From: Deltaproteobacteria bacterium
GTDB lineage: Bacteria; Myxococcota_A; Polyangia; JAAYKL01
Length of the DNA stretch: 37,325 nucleotides
Assembly (NCBI GenBank): GCA_016937015.1
Contig: JAFGWT010000529.1
Location: 1 to 37,325 of the forward strand
Reading direction: 5' to 3'
The position numbers and the translations under genes are program-made. This document shows, piece after piece, positions 1-7,592 of the stretch. How positions within the stretch are numbered: position 1 is the first letter of the stretch; each line of letters starts with the position of its first letter. The notes under the pieces are model-generated. The model worked only from the letters and a program-made list of their open reading frames with translations, was not told where the DNA came from and ran no database searches.

Positions 1-117
1 CCTTGTTTACGAGGGGCCACATTGAAACTTTGCAGTCGCAACAGAGGAAAATAAAAAAAATAAAAAAAATGACCGGTTAAATGCAACTTTGAAAAGCGGC
101 CGAACAGGGGAGGAACC

Positions 118-165
118 ATGAACCAAAGGAAAAAAAATGAAAAACGAAAAATCTTTTACAGATGA
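118..165 (+). other. Possible 15-codon leader ORF overlapping the next gene's start
   Basis: An ATG at 118 follows a strong Shine-Dalgarno run (GGGGAGG, 107-113, 4-nt spacing) and opens a 15-codon, lysine/arginine-rich frame that stops at 163-165. It overlaps, out of frame, the ATG at 137 of the following gene, which has its own AAAGGA site 6 nt upstream. It may be a translational leader that tunes the downstream gene, or simply a chance ATG after a purine-rich stretch. No homology can be claimed. Confidence 0.3.
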
Positions 166-448
166 AAATCGGGAACAACATGGAAGCAGTTCATCTACGG
201 AAATCCCTATGGTGGTTGACCGTGCCCTGACTCTGATTGAACGCGGCTTTTATGAAGAGGCAGATTTACTGGTGAGTGCGGAACTGCTTTTCAGTACAAA
301 AGATGCCCAGCTGTGGTTTGTTGCAGGGTTGACTCGCTTTCAAAAAGGTAACGTCCGCACTGCGCGCTCAGCCTTTAAAATGTGCGCATGGCTAAGCGGT
401 AATGCATTTGCCCATGAAATGGCTAAGGAGTTGGGACATATTATTTGA
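137..448 (+). CDS. Small TPR-like protein
   Basis: A 103-residue soluble, mostly helical protein with no signal peptide or membrane segment. Residues 1-24 are polar and probably disordered. From about residue 27 the sequence forms paired amphipathic helices, and residues 58-92 fit the tetratricopeptide pattern (small residues at the A/G positions, the QKGN turn, then the A..AF helix). It resembles small TPR adaptor or chaperone proteins but carries no family-specific signature, so the partner is unknown. The ATG at 137 has AAAGGA 6 nt upstream. It precedes a membrane glycosyltransferase gene by 148 nt, and whether the two are cotranscribed cannot be told. The upstream 136 nt are A-rich and hold no other gene. 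Confidence 0.7.
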   Translation: MKNEKSFTDENREQHGSSSSTEIPMVVDRALTLIERGFYEEADLLVSAELLFSTKDAQLWFVAGLTRFQKGNVRTARSAFKMCAWLSGNAFAHEMAKELGHII

Positions 449-596
449 TGCGAGCAAAAAAATGCGAATTCAGGAACATGGTCGGTTATGAAATATAACT
501 TTAAAGGGGGCGCCAGCACTGCCAAGACTGTAAATTGTTCCCGACAAAACGAAAAAAGGAGCAATTTTTTAGCATTAACAATAACTAAATTATAGA

Positions 597-2159
597 TTGG
601 GTTACGTGAACATTAAGGGAAATTCGGTAATTAAGTATCAGTCGATCCCTTCGGCCTGGGTTGTCTGGGGAGCGATTGGGGCAATTGCTTTTTTCCATTT
701 CTGGATTTGCACACTGCTTTCATCCGGGATTGCGCTTGACCTTGATACTGTGAATTTTGTGTACAGTCTGGATGTATTTGATATTCGCAAGCTGGCACCG
801 CAACCGCCTGGTTATCTGCCTTATGTTCTATTGCTCAGAACAGTTCGCGCGCTGACGGGGCTTGATTCAATGAATACAGTACTGTTTGTGTCCAGATTTT
901 TCTCATCCGCGACGGTGGTTGTTGTGCCGATGATTGTGAATATGCTGCTGCCAAACCGTCATGGTCTGGTCGTATTCTCGGCGTTGCTTTGTGCGCTCCA
1001 TCCGTTTTTTATTTTTCATGGGGTTGATGGTCAAACTCATGCGTCTGAAGGATTCTTTGCTGCCTTGTTCCTTTTCAATGTCATACGTCCAGTCGCTGGA
1101 ATGGAAAAATCGAGGACGATTCGAATTGGCGTGTTGCTGGCTATTGGGGTGGCAATGCGCCCCAGTTTTCTATTAGTGGGTATTGGTCCTGTTCTTTGGT
1201 TTTATCGGCAACAACGCATCAAGTGGTTAATTATCGCACTTATCGTAACTGTCGCCGGTCTTTTCTGGATCGTTCCAACCATTCTGATGAGCGGCGGAGT
1301 GGGCGAATGGTGGCTTGCCCATAAAGCATTTATGCTGGATGGATTTGTTAACGCTGAGGGGATATTCAGTCAAACAGCGTGGAGAGTGCTTTTGTGGTTG
1401 ACCCTGTTGGTAGCGCCTGCGCTTCCGGTGATTATACATTATCGACAGTCGCCCAATTCATTAAGGCAATTCCTCTTTGCAGCTGCTGTACCTACAGTCA
1501 TTTTTTTGCTGTCAACTTACGTATCAGAGCCAGGATATTTTCAGGGACTGGTTCCCATTGTAATAACCTTAAATGTCGCCATGATCGCCAGAGCAGACCG
1601 AAATATTTTCTTTGGGACCCTGAGTGTTGTCATTCAAATCGGTATTTTGTTGCTGCCTGCTGGAGGAAAGTTGGATTTTAAAACCCCCTCTATTCCCGAA
1701 ATTGTTCAGCGTGAAGTTATGGGAGAGGTGCTGTTAAAACAAATCAGCGACGGTTTAGACCCTGAGCAGTCAGCATTGTATATAACCGATTATCCTGGCT
1801 CACCGATTCAGCGGCAGCTGCCATTACTTCGCGCCAATACGGATGTTTTATGGATCTTTTCAACTGGAGCAGGTGACATCAGATCAATGAGTTATTCAAA
1901 TGACAGGTTGTTGACGCCAATTCCGGGGCCCGTCCTGGGCTTATCCGGCTCTCCGGCAACATTCAATACCCACGCAAGGTATGATATCATCGTTGTTGAT
2001 CCGTTTTTTACAAATGAAAATCGTCAACGATTGGCAGCGTTTTCCAAATGCGAAGTTCCGACAGCCACCTATCCCTCCAAAGTGGCATATCTGCCTGCGC
2101 ATTGCTTTCCTGGTGGCCGAATCAGGTTTGGTAAGTATAGCGTTATGTTTGATAATTGA
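597..2159 (+). CDS. GT-C fold membrane glycosyltransferase (GT39-like)
   Basis: About 520 residues with many hydrophobic segments, the first near residues 22-44. The first extracytoplasmic loop holds acidic residues D48 and D50 in LDLDTVNF, followed by PQPPGYLP (68-75). This is the layout of polyprenyl-phosphate-sugar-dependent GT-C enzymes (PMT/ArnT-like), where loop acids are catalytic. The C-terminal 150 residues are a soluble, probably periplasmic, domain. Its role would be transfer of a lipid-linked sugar to a glycan, lipid or protein outside the membrane; donor and acceptor cannot be read. The start is uncertain: TTG at 597 is the first possible codon after an in-frame stop at 582 and GTG at 606 is an alternative; neither has a good ribosome site (the AAAAGGAG near 554-561 is too far). 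It ends 21 bp from the convergent gene at 2181. Confidence 0.75.
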   Translation: MGYVNIKGNSVIKYQSIPSAWVVWGAIGAIAFFHFWICTLLSSGIALDLDTVNFVYSLDVFDIRKLAPQPPGYLPYVLLLRTVRALTGLDSMNTVLFVSRFFSSATVVVVPMIVNMLLPNRHGLVVFSALLCALHPFFIFHGVDGQTHASEGFFAALFLFNVIRPVAGMEKSRTIRIGVLLAIGVAMRPSFLLVGIGPVLWFYRQQRIKWLIIALIVTVAGLFWIVPTILMSGGVGEWWLAHKAFMLDGFVNAEGIFSQTAWRVLLWLTLLVAPALPVIIHYRQSPNSLRQFLFAAAVPTVIFLLSTYVSEPGYFQGLVPIVITLNVAMIARADRNIFFGTLSVVIQIGILLLPAGGKLDFKTPSIPEIVQREVMGEVLLKQISDGLDPEQSALYITDYPGSPIQRQLPLLRANTDVLWIFSTGAGDIRSMSYSNDRLLTPIPGPVLGLSGSPATFNTHARYDIIVVDPFFTNENRQRLAAFSKCEVPTATYPSKVAYLPAHCFPGGRIRFGKYSVMFDN

Positions 2160-2180
2160 GACGCACTCCCGGCGAACCTG

Positions 2181-2564
2181 TCAGTGCATATTCCGGCGGA
2201 TAATTTTTGTCATTTCGGCTTTTTCTTTTTTTATGTGCGGATCATCCGGAAAGTCTCTTAGTCCGCGTTTGAGCCATGTTAGTGATTCAGATATCATTGT
2301 CCTCTTTCGAAATATTGTTGTGAGTTGCCCTATCGCATAGGCGCGTTTCCTGGGCGATTCACTGTTGCTTAATCTGATAAGGCCATTTTGCAGGTCGGTC
2401 ACTTCTTCGTATGATAGCGAGCCGAGTCGATGTTGACGATTATCTCCTGTTCGAAATGTTCCTCTTTTCAAAACCGGATCTTTAACAAACGGAAAAATGA
2501 AAGCGGACATAATTGCAATTGCGAGACAGGACGTAACTGTGATTTTTGCGATTGTCCAATTCAT
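2181..2564 (-). CDS. Small single-TM protein, coupled to the upstream glycosyltransferase
   Basis: A 127-residue protein with one N-terminal membrane anchor (about residues 5-27) and a soluble helical tail of about 100 residues. The segment near residues 60-115 resembles a degenerate TPR hairpin pair (SLTWLKRGLRDFPDDPH looks like the second helix and turn). The start chosen is the ATG at 2562-2564, which overlaps the upstream gene's TGA in an ATGA (2561-2564) and has GGAG about 10 nt upstream; this indicates translational coupling. A longer in-frame start 39 nt upstream lacks that geometry. It may be an accessory or scaffold subunit for the GT-C enzyme encoded immediately upstream, but that rests on coupling alone. 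I do not recognise a named family. Confidence 0.65.
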   Translation of the reverse strand: MNWTIAKITVTSCLAIAIMSAFIFPFVKDPVLKRGTFRTGDNRQHRLGSLSYEEVTDLQNGLIRLSNSESPRKRAYAIGQLTTIFRKRTMISESLTWLKRGLRDFPDDPHIKKEKAEMTKIIRRNMH

Positions 2565-4102
2565 ATTGAATTCCGCTCCGGTGCCCGAATGAGAACAATC
2601 CATGAAAAATAAGGGTCAACGGGAATATTACCCACTTGATATTTTTGTTGCTTCTTAAGTCGGTCGATGAGAGCGTATTCCATCGCAAAATTGGTTGGCA
2701 CCTCGGAGATGTCGGTTGCGAGCCGGCTTGAGAATCCATGTATTGGAATAAATATTTGGGGCTTTTGTCTGAGTGCGTAGTCGATGTCGTACCGCTCGTG
2801 CCCCACATCGTGCTTTCTGTAGTGTTGCAACATTACCTGATCGATGCTTTTTCGGGCGATATGGGTATTCGTCAAGCCGAGCATATCCAGAAGAGGCAGT
2901 CTGGAGTAATAGCCAAGCGCACCGATGTGGGGGGCGGCAATCAATGTATCGGCGGGGTACTGGTCCTGCAGCGCCACGCCGAGTTTACCACTCGCAATTA
3001 TCCAGCTCACCCCATGCTGGCTGTGAAGTGGAAGGTCACGGATAGATAATGCGGTGGCAACAGTGAAAAGACAAATTGCAACCCACTTAACGATTGCGTT
3101 TCTGCGGGACGATGAAATCTGTAAAAACAACAGCTGCAATCCCCACGTGGATAATAGAATAATCCAGGGGAACAAAGGTACAAAGAACCGGTGGTATTCA
3201 AAAAAATCTCCCCCAATAGCAATAAAATATCCAAGGAACAGAATAACAGATATTAGGACACGCTGTATTACTGGTCTGAGTTCATCGAATATCTGGCATT
3301 GCGGCCATAAGAAGAAGACTGCGGGAAAGAACGCCAGAAGTGCCAGCGGCACATGGTTGAAAAAATCCAGAATATACTGACTGCCCATCGCGAGGTGATT
3401 GGCATCGAATACAATCTTTGCGGTTGCTGTGTTTGGTATCAGGGCGTCGTAATATAATAGTCGGAAAATGAAGTATCCGATGGGTAGAGGCAGCCAACTG
3501 AGTATGAATCCTTTTTTTCGACCAGTACTTAGCAGAAGCATTGGAAACAGCAAAAGCCCCTCGGGTCTGGACAGAAATGCCAGTGATGACAATATGCCGC
3601 TTGGAATATGGGGGGTGTGACGGTGTTTTTCCTTTAAAAAAGTTGAGACGGCTGCAAGCAGAAGGAATGTAAAGAGCATTGTTTCCATTCCTGAAGTAAT
3701 CCAGAACAGGAACCAGTCCTGAGTGCACAAAGCAACGACGCCCAGACAGCGGAGGATTGGCCCTGTTTTTGAAATCGGAAAAAAGAGGAGCAGCAGGACC
3801 GCGCCTATCGCAAGGAGCATTCCCATGATCGTTGCACTGTGTAGAACATTTACATTCAGTATTCTGGCTACCGTGAGCAGACCTAACCATAGTGGACTGG
3901 TAAATCCTTCCACACGTTCTCCCTGATTAAAGACAGGACCGGTTCCGAGCGCAATATTGTCCGCATATCGAAAGAAAATGAACGCATCATCTGCAAAGGT
4001 GAACTGGTGCTGCCATGTATACAGGACAATCCAAACAGTTGCGCACAATCCGGTTGCGAGCAAAGCAATATTTTCTCGTTGTTGCATCCATTTTTTTTTC
4101 AC
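2561..4102 (-). CDS. AftB-like GT-C glycosyltransferase
   Basis: About 513 residues with roughly ten membrane segments. The first loop has the paired acids DD at residues 38-39 (in FADDAFIFFRY) and then GERVEGFTSPLW (61-72). This combination is typical of the family around mycobacterial AftB (terminal beta-1,2-arabinofuranosyltransferase, polyprenyl-phosphate-arabinose donor). Known of the family: transfer from a polyprenyl-phosphate pentose on the outer face of the inner membrane. Inferred here: a similar terminal pentosyl or hexosyl transfer to a surface glycan. I choose a GTG start at 4102 because AGGGAG lies 9 nt upstream (4112-4117). An ATG at 4087 and a longer frame to 4189 are alternatives, but the longer form adds a Cys-rich leader with no ribosome site. 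It ends in an ATGA overlap with the small protein gene. Confidence 0.75.
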   Translation of the reverse strand: MKKKWMQQRENIALLATGLCATVWIVLYTWQHQFTFADDAFIFFRYADNIALGTGPVFNQGERVEGFTSPLWLGLLTVARILNVNVLHSATIMGMLLAIGAVLLLLFFPISKTGPILRCLGVVALCTQDWFLFWITSGMETMLFTFLLLAAVSTFLKEKHRHTPHIPSGILSSLAFLSRPEGLLLFPMLLLSTGRKKGFILSWLPLPIGYFIFRLLYYDALIPNTATAKIVFDANHLAMGSQYILDFFNHVPLALLAFFPAVFFLWPQCQIFDELRPVIQRVLISVILFLGYFIAIGGDFFEYHRFFVPLFPWIILLSTWGLQLLFLQISSSRRNAIVKWVAICLFTVATALSIRDLPLHSQHGVSWIIASGKLGVALQDQYPADTLIAAPHIGALGYYSRLPLLDMLGLTNTHIARKSIDQVMLQHYRKHDVGHERYDIDYALRQKPQIFIPIHGFSSRLATDISEVPTNFAMEYALIDRLKKQQKYQVGNIPVDPYFSWIVLIRAPERNSI

Positions 4103-4266
4103 CGCAACCTGCTCCCTAAACGCGCGCTGAAGAAATTCGCTGCACATGGCGTATTGGCAAAACTGTATACAAATTTGGATTGGGCGCAAATTTATTTATC
4201 CCTGTCAGTATCCCTGTCAGTAAATGATCTGCTGTTGTAACTGCTTTTTTGCATTCCTGAACGACT
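4103..4266. promoter_or_regulatory. Divergent intergenic region with a 12-bp tandem repeat
   Basis: These 164 nt separate a minus-strand and a plus-strand glycan gene and so should hold both promoters. The clearest signal is a perfect 12-bp tandem duplication, ATCCCTGTCAGT, at 4198-4209 and 4210-4221, placed between the two starts. It could be a double operator or a replication-slippage duplication. I could not assign convincing -35/-10 boxes. Confidence 0.4.
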
Positions 4267-5760
4267 GTGTTAATAATATCTGGTTATTTCGACTTTTATA
4301 AGAGGTGCGACATCCAACGTAGATCACTCCTATCAATTGATTCGACGAATACGCGCCGACAGAATCGACTTGTTCTGATATTGGATGCGTTCCTTATGAT
4401 TCTTTCCGGTATTCTCGCGTACCATGTACAACCGTACATTACTGTGGTTATTCCATCCACAAAAGAGGCGATTCCAATTTTGCAATACAGTACATTGCTG
4501 ATGTTGTGGCTGCCTTTGTGGATTGGAACCGATTTAGCGCTCGGATTGCATTGTGTGTTTGATCGTTCGCCATCAGGCTGGACATTGTTTTGGGGGCTGC
4601 TAAAGCTTCACGGTATTTTTTTTCTTGCGATTTCCGCCATTTCGTTTGCGACCCAGTTGGATGTCAATCGCAGTCTGGTGTTCGTTTTTCTTTCACTGTG
4701 TTTTTTACTGATGTTTCTGGTGCGCCAGTCTTTAGCTGTTCGATTGAAAGCGCAACACAAAAAAGGGATTGCCCAAAAAAATATATTGCTGGTGGGAGAT
4801 GTGGGCGAGGCAATGAAACATTATGTTAAAATTGCGTCAGAACAGCATTTTCCGCCCAAAATAGTTGGTCGACTGGGGCTTCACATGAATAGTGAAAATG
4901 GCGACCAGGTTGAATTGCCGCTGCTTGGCAGTGTTGTGGAGTTAAGGACTTTTCTGCATAACACACCGGTTGATGAAGTGGTGTTTTTCGACCCATTTAC
5001 CAGTCCTTCTGATAATAGACCGTTATTAAAAGCGTGCGAAGAACTGGGTATTCCAGCATGTTTTTCAATTGGACTGGATCAACCAACCCAGGCAGCACCA
5101 AGATTCGCCATGCAGTATGATATGCCGTTCGTTCTTTTCGATGTCGCCCCCAAACGCTCTGATTTGTTGGCAGTCAAGCACACGTTTGATGTTATTGCTG
5201 CATTTTTTCTTATTGTACTTTTATCTCCGCTGATGCTGATAACCTCATTGGCTATTTTGCTGTCCATGGGGAGGCCAGTATTGTTTTTCCAGAAGCGAGC
5301 AGGCCGTTATGGAAGAGAATTTCAGATGTATAAATTCCGAACCATGAAAAACGACGCAGAAGGGCAGCGCGACCAGCTGCTTGCTCAGAATGAAATGAGT
5401 GGTCCGGTGTTCAAAGTTACACGCGATCCACGTGTGACTATGTTGGGGCGCCTTTTACGTCGCTCAAGCATAGACGAAATACCTCAGCTTTTTAATGTGC
5501 TGCAAGGCGCCATGAGTCTGGTTGGTCCCAGACCTTTACCTGTTATGGAACAGCAGCAAATTCAGGGTTGGCGGCGCCGGCGTCTGTCGATGAAACCTGG
5601 TATTACAGGCATCTGGCAAGTGAGCGGTCGCAGCAATATCGATTTCGAGCGCTGGATGCAAATGGATCTTGATTATATAGATAACTGGAGTTTAGGTTTG
5701 GATATATCTATTCTGTTGAAAACAATTTTTGTGGTGATGCGAGCAAACGGTGCCAAATAA
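4267..5760 (+). CDS. Polyprenyl-phosphate sugar-1-phosphate transferase (exopolysaccharide/O-antigen initiation)
   Basis: A 497-residue protein with four or five membrane helices in residues 34-155, a Rossmann-like CoA_binding_3 region (about 170-275), one further hydrophobic hairpin (307-335) and the C-terminal bacterial sugar transferase domain. Catalytic-domain motifs are all present: KFRTM (356-360), SIDEIPQL with the acidic pair at 403-404, VGPRP (419-423), KPGITGIWQVSGR (443-455) and the final D..YI.NWS block (468-475). Family role: transfers a sugar-1-phosphate from its UDP-sugar to undecaprenyl phosphate on the cytoplasmic face, the first step of repeat-unit assembly. Length matches the WbaP/CpsE class. 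The GTG at 4267 lacks a clear ribosome site, so the true start may lie up to about 35 codons downstream. It is followed after 17 nt by a GT-C gene, probably in one operon. Confidence 0.92.
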   Translation: MLIISGYFDFYKRCDIQRRSLLSIDSTNTRRQNRLVLILDAFLMILSGILAYHVQPYITVVIPSTKEAIPILQYSTLLMLWLPLWIGTDLALGLHCVFDRSPSGWTLFWGLLKLHGIFFLAISAISFATQLDVNRSLVFVFLSLCFLLMFLVRQSLAVRLKAQHKKGIAQKNILLVGDVGEAMKHYVKIASEQHFPPKIVGRLGLHMNSENGDQVELPLLGSVVELRTFLHNTPVDEVVFFDPFTSPSDNRPLLKACEELGIPACFSIGLDQPTQAAPRFAMQYDMPFVLFDVAPKRSDLLAVKHTFDVIAAFFLIVLLSPLMLITSLAILLSMGRPVLFFQKRAGRYGREFQMYKFRTMKNDAEGQRDQLLAQNEMSGPVFKVTRDPRVTMLGRLLRRSSIDEIPQLFNVLQGAMSLVGPRPLPVMEQQQIQGWRRRRLSMKPGITGIWQVSGRSNIDFERWMQMDLDYIDNWSLGLDISILLKTIFVVMRANGAK

Positions 5761-5777
5761 CAGAATCGGAACTGAAC

Positions 5778-7592
5778 ATGAAAAAGGAATTTCTGTTATC
5801 AGCTGTTGGTCTTACAATAACACTTCTGGCGATACGTCTTTTCTTCGATGCCGCTGCTGCATACAATTATTTTACCATCCCGAGTGGTGTTGGCGTTAAT
5901 CGAATACCCCCGGATGAGCTTGTTTATTTTGGGTGGTATCTTTTTCTGGGCGCAGTTGGCGTTGCTGGCCTTTCCATCGCGGTTTATCAAAGTAAAGCGA
6001 CAGTTGTCGTTTCCCAGACCCTTGAAAAAATTGTTGCCAGACCATGGATTTTTGTTTGTACGATCGCATTAATTGCGTTCATTGCCACCCTTTGTGCGCG
6101 GTATTGGGTTTTACTTGAGGCGCCAGTGGCAGATGATGAATCCACCTATCTTTTTATTGCGAAAACGCTGATGCAGGGGCGAATAGTAAATGCGCCGCCT
6201 GATGATCCGGATTTTTATAGAAATCAGTTTGTTGTACTTTCTGACCATGGCTGGTATGGAAAATACCCTTTGGGATTTCCTCTCCTGTTGGCTGGTGCGC
6301 TGTTCACTGGAACACTGTTGTTTTTGGGACCATTTTTTGCCGCGTGTACCGTTGTATTAACATATTTAATTGCAAAGCGACTGACTGATGTAAAAATCGC
6401 GTGTCTTTCGGTTGGTTTGCTGGTGATATCGCCGCATTTTGTTTTTACCTTTGCCACGCTGCTTTCACAGGTGGGGTCCACCACATTTACATTACTTGGG
6501 ATTTTACTTTTTTTCCAATTACAGGAAACCCGCCGCTGGTACTTCGCGTTGCTGGCTGGCATCGTCTGGGGCACGGCTGTTTTAATCCGCCCGTTGCCCT
6601 GTGCACTATTTCTACTTATCTCCGCAGCTGCATTTGTAATCCCACCACGAACTGTTTCCATTTTGCAGCATTTAAAAGCGAATTGGTTGAACCTGATTTT
6701 CGCACTGATTCCGATTGCACTGGTGGCAGTTGTGTTTTTTCTTGTTAATCGCATTCAGACAGGGGACGTGCTTCGCTCCGGCTACCACGTGGTTCATGGC
6801 GAAACATTGGGGATTGCCGCCGATACCAGCTGGCAGACTGGCATGTCGGTGGCCGCATCCCTTTGGCGACAGAATTTTTGGCTGTTTGGATGGCCAGTGT
6901 CGATTCTGTTTCTATTTTTTATTCGACAGCATAAAAGATTTTTTCTTATTTGGGGGATGATCGCTGCAGTGTATGTATACCGGATTGTTGCGCCCAAAGC
7001 TGTTGTGTCGACAACGGGACCTTTGTATGTCACCGAGATTGTACCGATGTTGGCATTGCTGTCGGCCGAAGGATTGAGATCTTTTTGTGACTGGATATCA
7101 TCAGTGGGAAAACATAATGGCAAACGGCTTGGCATCTCAATTGTTACTGCGGCAACTGCGATTTCGTTTGTTTGCTTTTGGCCCATACAAATAGATAGCA
7201 TCCACCGAGGTGCATCAGAGTGGACAGCGGTGTATCGCACCCTTGAGAATCGGGGCATTTCCAAAGCACTGGTATTTGCGAATGCATTTGTTCCACCGCT
7301 TTCCCGCAAGAGCTGGGCGTATTTCCCACCCAATATGTCACCGGATGGCAGCGATGATATCGCGGTAATGCGAATTCCCGGCACTATGGAAGAAGCAGTG
7401 CCACCGATGATTGATTTTTGGCGCCGCAAATATTCAGACAGACCCGCGTTTGTTTACATTAACACCGGTGAAGGTATGACCCTCGTACCAATTGAAGAAA
7501 TCGAAAAAATGTGGAATGCAATTGAAAAACGGGCTTCCCACAGTGACACTTCTTCCACCTCCACATCCTTGATGGGGGGGCAGACTAACTGA
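5778..7592 (+). CDS. GT-C fold membrane glycosyltransferase (GT39-like)
   Basis: A 604-residue multi-pass protein. After two or three N-terminal helices it shows the GT-C signature loop VADDESTYLFIAKTL, with catalytic-type acids at 119-121, then KYPLGFP (162-168), the usual second motif of ArnT/PMT-like enzymes. About ten more helices follow, and a soluble domain of roughly 130 residues ends the protein. The predicted role is transfer from a polyprenyl-phosphate-linked sugar at the periplasmic face. The ATG has GGAA 7 nt upstream and lies 17 nt after the initiating transferase, so the two are probably cotranscribed. The last residues (Ser/Thr-rich) overlap by 8 bp the 3' end of the convergent radical SAM gene. 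The specific sugar and acceptor are unknown. Confidence 0.78.
   Translation: MKKEFLLSAVGLTITLLAIRLFFDAAAAYNYFTIPSGVGVNRIPPDELVYFGWYLFLGAVGVAGLSIAVYQSKATVVVSQTLEKIVARPWIFVCTIALIAFIATLCARYWVLLEAPVADDESTYLFIAKTLMQGRIVNAPPDDPDFYRNQFVVLSDHGWYGKYPLGFPLLLAGALFTGTLLFLGPFFAACTVVLTYLIAKRLTDVKIACLSVGLLVISPHFVFTFATLLSQVGSTTFTLLGILLFFQLQETRRWYFALLAGIVWGTAVLIRPLPCALFLLISAAAFVIPPRTVSILQHLKANWLNLIFALIPIALVAVVFFLVNRIQTGDVLRSGYHVVHGETLGIAADTSWQTGMSVAASLWRQNFWLFGWPVSILFLFFIRQHKRFFLIWGMIAAVYVYRIVAPKAVVSTTGPLYVTEIVPMLALLSAEGLRSFCDWISSVGKHNGKRLGISIVTAATAISFVCFWPIQIDSIHRGASEWTAVYRTLENRGISKALVFANAFVPPLSRKSWAYFPPNMSPDGSDDIAVMRIPGTMEEAVPPMIDFWRRKYSDRPAFVYINTGEGMTLVPIEEIEKMWNAIEKRASHSDTSSTSTSLMGGQTN

Noticed and set aside
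3282-3890. Alternative frame inside the AftB-like gene
   Set aside because: Same strand, different frame, with no hydrophobic pattern or motif; the AftB-like frame explains the region.
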